Below are positions 57,792 through 64,000 of a stretch of DNA of 64,000 nt, piece by piece. Origin of the DNA: Bacillota bacterium (GTDB lineage Bacteria; Bacillota; UBA4882; UBA8346). The notes beneath the pieces are model-generated. The model was given only the letters and a program-made list of their open reading frames with translations. It did no database searches and was not told the origin of the DNA. Position numbers and translations under genes: made by a program. The stretch spans positions 1-64,000 of the forward strand of contig JAEYRN010000029.1 of the NCBI GenBank assembly GCA_023435565.1, written 5' to 3'. Each line of letters begins with the position of its first letter. Position 1 is the stretch's first letter.

Positions 57792-59186
57792 TTATGTCCG
57801 ATTAATTGGATTGAATGATATATGCCAAACCTCGACAGAGTGATCGGTTACTTTATATAATTCATTTAACCGGTAACCCAAGACCCAGATAATTTGGTTA
57901 TCACTGGTAACTAAAAGAGGGGTATTAGTCCGTTCTTCCCTTGGGACCTTTTGATTGATGAAAAAATTATGCAATTTTTGGCATCCGGGCGCTCCTAATG
58001 GATAAAACCTGTCGCCATATTGCCAAAATCTAAGATAAAAGGGCAACTTCGGACGTAAACCATCAAAATAAGCTTCATGATTGCCGACTTCTTCCCAATT
58101 CGGAGTAGAATGGCTTTTTTCTATCCTGACCTCCAAGTTAAGTTCGGGAATCAAAGTGACTCCCGGAACATTCAACAGGAAAGATTCCGGGTGAATTGTA
58201 TTATGTCTTTTTATGCTTTCAAAAAAAATCGCTCCTTCCAGCTTATAAGCTGTAATAGTTTTTGATAATTGCAGCGCTTTAAAATGATGGTTCTCGGTGC
58301 GAATTTTGTCGCGGAGTCTCATTAAGACAACCGACTCAAACTGTCTTTCCGGCTGGACCCGCTGTAAAATTCGTTTCAGTAAATAATATTGGAGATAAGC
58401 CGGAATGTTTAAAAATTCCCCAATAATAATTCCAAGTAATTCTCCCCTTACTAAGGTTAGTCTTTCCCAATTTTCATCTAAAAGCGTTTCCATTAATTCC
58501 AGTTGTTCCCTAGCAAGGCGTCCTAGTCGAGTCATTGTAGAACATATATTGGGATTATATGATTTTTTCAGCTCCGGAATTAATTGCAGCCGAATTTTGT
58601 TTCGAACATAAACCGGTTTCTGATTTGACGAATCTTCCAGCCAAGAAAGTTTTTGTATTAAAGCATATTCATGGATTTCAGCCCTTGACACTTCTAATAA
58701 AGGTCTAATAAAAAGATGGTCCCTCATAATTGGAATCCCGGCCAGACCGTCAATCCCGGTACCCCGTATCACCCGGTAAAGAATTGTCTCCACTTGGTCG
58801 TCCCGGTGATGCCCCAACGCAATTTTGGCGGCTTTTATCTCTTCTCGGAGGCTTATAAATATTTTATAACGTTCTTCTCTAGCTAAAAGTTGCAATGATT
58901 GCGGTTTTTCTCGGAGACGTCCAGGAATGTCCAGTTGAACTTCTTTAGTCTTTATCCCCCACTCAGTACCAATTTTATGCAAAAGCTCAACTTCTCGAAG
59001 ATTTTCCGAAGGACGCAAAGAATGATTTATATAAACCGCCCATAAGTCCAATTCATACTCGACTAACTGATGTAAAACATGCAGCAGGCATAAGGAATCA
59101 ATCCCTCCGGAGAAACCCACTATCACCCGATCTCCTTTAGCGAGCAACTGATGATTATTAATGGTATCTCTCACTTTTTGCAGCAA
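57792..59186 (-). CDS. tilS: tRNA(Ile)-lysidine synthase TilS
   Basis: TilS attaches lysine to C34 of tRNA-Ile so that it reads AUA. The PP-loop motif is GFSGGIDSLCLLH, followed by NHSLRPSENL, ALGHHRDDQVET and RPLLEVSRAEI. C-terminal TilS domains follow, with YPLGAPGCQKLHNFFINQKVP split at their signature. The frame opens at GTG 59195, which overlaps GAGG; the TTG at 59186 has 8-nt spacing and is preferred. The hpt gene often found between tilS and ftsH is absent. Confidence 0.95.
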   Translation of the reverse strand: MLQKVRDTINNHQLLAKGDRVIVGFSGGIDSLCLLHVLHQLVEYELDLWAVYINHSLRPSENLREVELLHKIGTEWGIKTKEVQLDIPGRLREKPQSLQLLAREERYKIFISLREEIKAAKIALGHHRDDQVETILYRVIRGTGIDGLAGIPIMRDHLFIRPLLEVSRAEIHEYALIQKLSWLEDSSNQKPVYVRNKIRLQLIPELKKSYNPNICSTMTRLGRLAREQLELMETLLDENWERLTLVRGELLGIIIGEFLNIPAYLQYYLLKRILQRVQPERQFESVVLMRLRDKIRTENHHFKALQLSKTITAYKLEGAIFFESIKRHNTIHPESFLLNVPGVTLIPELNLEVRIEKSHSTPNWEEVGNHEAYFDGLRPKLPFYLRFWQYGDRFYPLGAPGCQKLHNFFINQKVPREERTNTPLLVTSDNQIIWVLGYRLNELYKVTDHSVEVWHISFNPINRT

Positions 59187-59270
59187 AGCTAACACCTCAA
59201 CTGTATGTTCGCTTTTGAAAAAAAAAATCCTTGTTATGAAATCATAACCAAGCGAGTTTTATAATTATAA

Positions 59271-59381
59271 GAATTGCATAATTACCTTAATTGACCCTTC
59301 AGCCACAATATATACTGACAAACCTAGATGTATCTATCAATATATTGTGAGCTGAAGCTAAAATTTTAAATTATACAATTC
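59271..59381. repeat. 111-bp long palindromic element
   Basis: Three nested arm pairs run symmetrically: GAATTGCATAATT/AATTATACAATTC (one mismatch), CTTCAGC/GCTGAAG (297-303 and 351-357 of the 59-kb block), and ACAATATAT/ATATATTGT. A 26-nt loop lies at the centre. The whole element can fold into one long hairpin. One arm recurs at 4150-4184, so it may be a MITE-like or BIME-like repeat family. Confidence 0.7.
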
Positions 59382-59401
59382 TCTCAATTACATTTAGTAA
59401 G

Positions 59402-59461
59402 ATTTTGATACGATATATATTGCCCAACCCAAATTATTCTATCGATTTATTGTATCAAAAT
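59402..59461. repeat. perfect 10-bp inverted repeat beside the palindromic element
   Basis: ATTTTGATAC and GTATCAAAAT are separated by 40 bp, with an inner GATA/TATC pair. It follows the 111-bp element by 20 bp and may be a second, diverged copy of the same kind. Confidence 0.55.
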
Positions 59462-59524
59462 GAAAAATTTTTGAAATTATGAAACCGCCTAATCCATTCA
59501 AAATCAAATTTATTTTTTGGAGTA

Positions 59525-59551
59525 TAAAAAAATCCGGCCGAAGCCGGAAAC
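59525..59551 (-). terminator. intrinsic terminator of spoIIE
   Basis: TCCGGC and GCCGGA form a hairpin with a stable tetraloop (read on the minus strand as TTCG), followed by a run of seven T. It lies about 33 nt after the spoIIE stop. Confidence 0.92.
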
Positions 59552-59583
59552 AAAAATAGAAAGGAATTTGGACTGGGATTTTC

Positions 59584-62007
59584 TTAAAAAAGGCCTTTTT
59601 CCATAAAATGCAGTACTATTATTGTCATATCATCCTTAAGGATCCCATCTTGGTTGATTCTTGCCAGATTCATTAAATATTCCCCCAGCGCTTCCGGACC
59701 GACCACCTCGACCTGGCGTAAGGCCCGTATGATCCAATCCTCTTTACCTACCTCAATTTTACTGTCAGCCACACCGTCAGTAACCATTATAATCAAATCT
59801 CCAGGTTGTAATTGAACAACAGTCCTTTCCAAATCAACCGAATTAAGTATTCCGGCTGGAAGAGACGTGGACTTAACACTCCAAACTTCCCGTCCTCTTT
59901 TAATATAGGTAGTAGCCGCGCCGATTTTAATAAATTCCGCCCGCCCGGTATGAAGATCGATCAATGTCAAATCTACTGTGGCGAATGATTCCTCCTGAGT
60001 GCGGAGCAATAGAATGGAATTAATCATTTTAACGGCAAAATCCCGGTCAACCCCTGTCTCCAATAACTTATCCAAAATTGATACTGTAGCATAACTTTGC
60101 CCTGCCGCTTTGCTCCCATTACCCATTCCATCACTTAAAATAGCCACAAAATGACCGTCCTTTAACTCATGTAGAGTATGATCATCTCCGGATGCCTCAT
60201 TACCTTCCTTTGGAAGTTTACATACTACTGTCCTGGTTTCATAGGGACAGACCGGAGTCAAACAATAACTACAATCACCGTTTCCCAGTTGACAGTTTCG
60301 TTCCCAAACCGTGTAATCCTCACCAAGCAACTGACTGATTAATGGCGTCATCAAATATTGGCATTCACGTTTTTGATTACAACTTCTTTGTTTAATCCGT
60401 ATCTCAACTCCTTGTTCTCCTAAACCTAGAACAGAGACTTCTTTAACATTGATGCCTACCCGGTTTAAACAAGAGATTAGTTGACTTTCAATTTCAGCAC
60501 GAAATTCAGGATCCGCGGTGACCTCTATCGCTAATTTATTGATAATTTGAGCCATACCCTCCAATTGATTGGCGAGAAAAGATTTGCTTTCATCCAATTT
60601 TCGCTGCCAATAATAATCCGACTGGCATCTTTCAAATAAATGATTGACAGTGGTCAATAGTTTGAATTGTTGAAAACAATTCTTGGCCAAACGGCCTTTT
60701 AAATGCTTAGTATTTACCTCACCATATAGCTCTGCTAAAGCCAACAGGTCAAATAATTCTCGATAAGTGGAGTAAAAATTTTCGCCCCAACAATTTTCAT
60801 ATCCGGTACATTGTTGACAATTCTTGGTACATACTTGGTCCAGCATAGTATATAGATCCATTTTCCTAACTGCTGGTTGTTGTTCCGTCTCATTGAAAGA
60901 TTTAGCCAATTCGTTAAATATCAAGGACAAATCATTCAATCGAGTTAAGATTAATTCCCTAACCCCATTATTCTCTACTGTCGGATCAACAGGCTTGGTT
61001 TCACTAGGGAAGTAATTTGAAATTTGTGTCAAACAACTTTTAGGAGTCACAATCAAAGCGCCTAACCCAAATGACCAAGGAAGGAGTTGGTCAATTAATG
61101 CCGCTTCTGGCTGCAAATATTGAATTATTAAATAAAAGCCAATACCTACTCCAAAGGTTGTCCCAAGTTTACCTAAATTTTTTAATAACCCTCCTAATAA
61201 ACCTACAACACTATATAAGGCGATCAAAGCTGTCAAACCACCGGTAGCGATTCCGATTACTATACCCAACGATACTCCCATGGCTGCTCCAACTCCTCCT
61301 CCTCCTAAATAAGCGGCTAATATAAGAACTAGACTAACGGCTAGATCGGTTAGTGGTAGAGAGTTGATTACTAGTTCATTAGTTCCGCCTACAGATAGTA
61401 CTAAAATTAATGCCAAAGCGATTACTGCAGTTTTTGACTTTCTAAAAGGATTGCCGACGAAATTTAAACCGATTTGAAAAATACTAGCCAATAAAAAACT
61501 AATAGTTAACTCCAAAATAACTTTTAAAACATTATTTAGACTAGGTTCAAATACAATTGCTAAGGTTGTTCCTAAAAGAGCCCAAATTATGAAGAGGGAT
61601 ATTTTTGAAAATTTCTTCCGATCTCGTGCGATTAAACCTTGTAATAAAGCGTATAAGACAACTACGCCTGTAAGCCCTATACTCTCCCATAAATTTCTTA
61701 CAGTTAAGCTTCCCAAAAATAATCCGGTCCATATTAAAACCCGCTTAATAATCTTTTGCTGGCGATTAATAATACAATATCCGATTCCAGCGGGATAAAT
61801 CGCCCCCGGTAAAGCAAATCTACTTAATAAAAATACTATCGATACTTCGAATAGAGTTTTAAATAAACTTTGATACCAAAAAATCTTTTTCTTTCGGGAA
61901 GACTGATGAATAACTGTAGGAGAAATATAACTGTTATGACGTTTTTTTCTTACCGCAGTAGAAAGTTCAATAGCCACTTTCTCAACAACCACCCTCCTTT
62001 TTGACAC
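59584..62007 (-). CDS. spoIIE: stage II sporulation protein E (PP2C phosphatase)
   Basis: SpoIIE dephosphorylates SpoIIAA in the forespore, activating sigma-F, and takes part in asymmetric septation. The 807-aa protein has a cytosolic N terminus, about ten membrane helices (to about residue 325), a linker with several Cys residues (CTKNCQQCTGYENC), and the PP2C domain with VAILSDGMGNGSKAAGQS, IMVTDGVADSK and LKDDMTIIVL. This is strong evidence for an endospore-forming lineage. The GTG start at 62007 lies just before AAAGGAGG, so the true start may be a few codons further in. It precedes tilS and ftsH, the usual order. Confidence 0.95.
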   Translation of the reverse strand: MSKRRVVVEKVAIELSTAVRKKRHNSYISPTVIHQSSRKKKIFWYQSLFKTLFEVSIVFLLSRFALPGAIYPAGIGYCIINRQQKIIKRVLIWTGLFLGSLTVRNLWESIGLTGVVVLYALLQGLIARDRKKFSKISLFIIWALLGTTLAIVFEPSLNNVLKVILELTISFLLASIFQIGLNFVGNPFRKSKTAVIALALILVLSVGGTNELVINSLPLTDLAVSLVLILAAYLGGGGVGAAMGVSLGIVIGIATGGLTALIALYSVVGLLGGLLKNLGKLGTTFGVGIGFYLIIQYLQPEAALIDQLLPWSFGLGALIVTPKSCLTQISNYFPSETKPVDPTVENNGVRELILTRLNDLSLIFNELAKSFNETEQQPAVRKMDLYTMLDQVCTKNCQQCTGYENCWGENFYSTYRELFDLLALAELYGEVNTKHLKGRLAKNCFQQFKLLTTVNHLFERCQSDYYWQRKLDESKSFLANQLEGMAQIINKLAIEVTADPEFRAEIESQLISCLNRVGINVKEVSVLGLGEQGVEIRIKQRSCNQKRECQYLMTPLISQLLGEDYTVWERNCQLGNGDCSYCLTPVCPYETRTVVCKLPKEGNEASGDDHTLHELKDGHFVAILSDGMGNGSKAAGQSYATVSILDKLLETGVDRDFAVKMINSILLLRTQEESFATVDLTLIDLHTGRAEFIKIGAATTYIKRGREVWSVKSTSLPAGILNSVDLERTVVQLQPGDLIIMVTDGVADSKIEVGKEDWIIRALRQVEVVGPEALGEYLMNLARINQDGILKDDMTIIVLHFMEKGLF

Positions 62008-62194
62008 TCACGGGAACCAGTATATCATTCTCCCTTCAATTACTATGTCGTTTTTTCAAAGGACCTCGCAATGAATTTCCTTAGTTCTTCTTTAAAAACC
62101 ATCATTAATCAATATTGTAATCAAATTAACCGCGAATAACGGGGAAAATTGGTAACGATTTTTACAGATTTGTAATACAATTGCCATAAAAAAT

Positions 62195-63259
62195 TTAATT
62201 TTTCTTTACGTCGGGAAATTTTTTTACCCCCAACAAAAATAGTATCGCCAGACAGAAATATCCGAACAAAGGATAAAACTTGGTCACAAGATTACTAAAA
62301 CCTATTTGACCAATTATAATCCCAGTAAAAGTAAGAATAACTATCCAAAAACGAAAAGGCCATCCAGTGGCAGCCACTAATCGTTGGGCCACTCCAAAAG
62401 TGTTAGCCAGTAAAGTGGTTAACATTTCACACCAAAGAACCATTGAATAGACAACATAAAGCCAACCGCCGCCTAATCGGGCCAGGTCTACCATAGGCAG
62501 CTGGCTTTGTCTCAAATGAGGGAGATGATAGACGATCGACCAATAAATTAAACCGGCCATGACCCCAAGAATAAGGCTACCCAACCATCCCCCCAGTTTC
62601 AAGTGGGTTACCATAGGATATCTCCGACATAATGAAAGAAGAACAGGGACAGCTAAAACCAAGTTATAAGAGGAATATTGCACAGCCGCTAAGAACCAAT
62701 TAAAGTCGGCAGTATTCGACAAAGGGGCTGTACATCGGTTTTGAATGGCAAATAAAGATACCGTCAAGGCACCACAGAACATTATTGGCACAATGATTAA
62801 ATTAGCGGAAATAAGGCCGGAAAGATCTTTAGATAAGATCATAATAACCATTACCGCGCTTATAATAATCCCCATCCAATAACCGAAGCCAAGTTCTTCA
62901 AATATTGCGCCGCAACCGGCAAACATTACTCCAACTAAAACAATAAAGAAAACTGATATTATTAAATCAGCTATTCCTGACAAACCCGGTCCCAGACAAA
63001 TATTGAAAAACTCTTTATAAGATTTAGGTTTAATAGTGAGCCCAATCCGAAATACTTTCTCCCCGAATATCCCCAGTAAAAAAATTGAGCAGATCACACC
63101 CAGACATCCCTGTAAGCCCTGAATGCTAAAAAAACGATAGATCTCCTTCCCGGAAGCAAAGCCTGCTCCAACCACTGTTCCCACAAAGGTCGCCGCTATT
63201 CCAAATATTATTGGAATTCCTTCAAATTTAGCTTTAAGGTGGTTCACCAGAACCACCAT
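62195..63259 (-). CDS. YkvI-like polytopic membrane protein
   Basis: The 354-aa protein has about ten membrane helices and begins with the family motif GTVVGAGFASGKEIYRFF, as in the YkvI group related to APC/LeuT-fold amino-acid carriers. No soluble domain is present. Substrate and direction are unknown. The frame begins at ATG 63259, overlapping the end of the dacF-like gene by 16 bp; in-frame GTG codons nearby are alternative starts. The coupling suggests co-expression with the carboxypeptidase. Confidence 0.82.
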   Translation of the reverse strand: MVVLVNHLKAKFEGIPIIFGIAATFVGTVVGAGFASGKEIYRFFSIQGLQGCLGVICSIFLLGIFGEKVFRIGLTIKPKSYKEFFNICLGPGLSGIADLIISVFFIVLVGVMFAGCGAIFEELGFGYWMGIIISAVMVIMILSKDLSGLISANLIIVPIMFCGALTVSLFAIQNRCTAPLSNTADFNWFLAAVQYSSYNLVLAVPVLLSLCRRYPMVTHLKLGGWLGSLILGVMAGLIYWSIVYHLPHLRQSQLPMVDLARLGGGWLYVVYSMVLWCEMLTTLLANTFGVAQRLVAATGWPFRFWIVILTFTGIIIGQIGFSNLVTKFYPLFGYFCLAILFLLGVKKFPDVKKN

Positions 63260-64000
63260 CTTTTACGGACTGGTTTAAGATTAATCAGGTCAACTTCATT
63301 CACCAGCCGTTCTTGATAATAGTAACTTACTTTGCCCAATGTCTGGCCTGGTTTTAAAGGTGCCGCCACCGGGTTATTTATGATAGTTACCTTGGTAGAA
63401 ATCTGATTTACCTTGTCTTTACGAACAACCGCGTTTAAATTTGAACGAGGGTATAAGTTTATTCTCCGGGGCCAGCCATTCCTGACTTTAATCTTGGCGA
63501 TACTACGGTGGGCAGATGCTATTTTGATAATATCAAATTCCTGAAAACCATATTCCAATAAACGTTGGCAGTCACCCCACCGATCCCCGGAATTTAATAC
63601 TACAGCAATTAACTGTTTATTATCACGAGTGGCTGAGGCAACCAAACAATGACCCGCCTCATTGGTGGTCCCAGTTTTTACTCCATCCGCCCCTTCCAAA
63701 TACCACAATAGGCGGTTTGTATTTCTGACTTCTACCGATTTTCGGTGTTCTTCCCATTCTAGTAAGGCTGTTTTCTTCTTAACCAGATTGGCGAATTTAC
63801 GGTTGGCCAACCCATACCTAGCCATAAGAGCCAAATCCAAAGCTGTGGTATAATGAGACGGGGCTCTTAAACCATGAGGATTACGAAAATTTGTATTTAC
63901 AGCACCGATTTCCTTAGCTTTTAAATTCATTAATTCGATAAAATTTTCAATACTACCGGCGACTCCCTCAGCTACAGCCATACTTCCGTCATTTCCCGAC
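63244..64000 (-). CDS. dacF: D-alanyl-D-alanine carboxypeptidase (DacF-like), partial at window edge
   Basis: This penicillin-binding protein (S11 family) trims D-Ala from peptidoglycan stem peptides. The visible part starts at the SGNDGS motif (S-x-N active-site triad), continues with IENFIELMNLKAKEIGA, HYTTALDLALMARY and the third motif DGVKTGTTNEAGHCLVASA split around KTG, and ends with a C-terminal beta domain and a basic WWFW tail. The N terminus with SxxK lies beyond position 64000. Membership in the DacF (spore cortex) subgroup is plausible in this sporulation context but not proven. Confidence 0.9.
   Translation of the reverse strand, partial: SGNDGSMAVAEGVAGSIENFIELMNLKAKEIGAVNTNFRNPHGLRAPSHYTTALDLALMARYGLANRKFANLVKKKTALLEWEEHRKSVEVRNTNRLLWYLEGADGVKTGTTNEAGHCLVASATRDNKQLIAVVLNSGDRWGDCQRLLEYGFQEFDIIKIASAHRSIAKIKVRNGWPRRINLYPRSNLNAVVRKDKVNQISTKVTIINNPVAAPLKPGQTLGKVSYYYQERLVNEVDLINLKPVRKRWWFW

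Larger units (their letters stand above)
59196..59583. other. intergenic region with two palindromic elements
   Basis: The 388-bp AT-rich gap between spoIIE and tilS holds the 111-bp palindromic element (59271-59381), a second inverted repeat (59402-59461) and the spoIIE terminator (59525-59551). No ORF is credible. Confidence 0.7.

Overview
The window looks like a chromosomal stretch of a low-to-moderate GC, endospore-forming Bacillota that also has an outer membrane. Sporulation or spore-lineage genes are spread through it (yqfC, yqfD, spoIIE, a spore-type lonC, a dacF-like carboxypeptidase), and gene order matches Bacillota blocks (queA-tgt-yajC-secDF; phoH-pgpH-ybeY-dgkA-cdd-era; rpsF-ssb-rpsR-rplI-lonC-dnaB; spoIIE-tilS-ftsH). 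Outer-membrane signatures sit beside these: an MlaE-MlaF-MCE operon whose MCE protein carries a predicted C-terminal beta-barrel, and three tandem exported barrel-like proteins ending in Phe. A diderm spore-former (for example a Hydrogenispora/Limnochordia-like or Halanaerobia/Negativicutes-like lineage) is the best inference; the species cannot be named from sequence alone. TTG and GTG starts placed behind good Shine-Dalgarno (SD) sequences are common.

Layout. 0-4.1 kb: a hypothetical fragment, Ku, a small unknown gene, two TPM-domain proteins and LemA. 4.2-9.8 kb: HD-GYP phosphodiesterase, Dtd, Rel and RecJ. 9.9-14.9 kb: UppP, a lytic transglycosylase, a NagD-like HAD phosphatase with an HD hydrolase, and a TPR protein. 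15.3-17.0 kb is an accessory stretch: an MNT/HEPN toxin-antitoxin-like pair whose HEPN gene is frameshifted, about 33-bp direct repeats on both sides of it, and a 25-unit degenerate 21-bp tandem array. 17.0-30.3 kb is one long minus-strand block of housekeeping genes (SecFD, a 57-aa membrane protein, YajC, Tgt, QueA, Era, GNAT, Cdd, a DgkA-PAP2 fusion, YbeY, PgpH, PhoH, YqfD, YqfC).

30.4-33.1 kb is AT-rich, bracketed by inverted copies of a roughly 38-bp repeat, and holds a methyltransferase, a large structured RNA-like region and a peptidase E gene. 33.1-35.4 kb carries the three barrel paralogs. 35.4-39.3 kb is a thiBPQ thiamine importer behind a TPP riboswitch. 39.4-46.4 kb has DnaB, LonC, L9, a MazG-like protein, S18-SSB-S6, a DUF951 protein, a LipM-type octanoyltransferase and GcvH. 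46.7-50.2 kb has a 31-codon ORF, a small unknown gene and mlaEFD. 50.2-57.7 kb has BirA, Tdk, FolB, nadABC and FtsH. 57.8-64 kb has TilS, a palindromic repeat region, SpoIIE, a YkvI-like membrane protein and a DacF-like carboxypeptidase that runs off the right edge.

Functional themes are envelope construction (UppP, the undecaprenol kinase/PAP2 fusion, SLT, DacF, Mla, barrels, SecDF-YajC), nucleotide second messengers (Rel for ppGpp, HD-GYP for c-di-GMP, PgpH for c-di-AMP), tRNA modification (Tgt, QueA, TilS, Dtd) and cofactor supply (thiamine import, NAD synthesis, lipoylation of GcvH, biotin ligation, folate). All calls come from reading the sequence; no database search was run.
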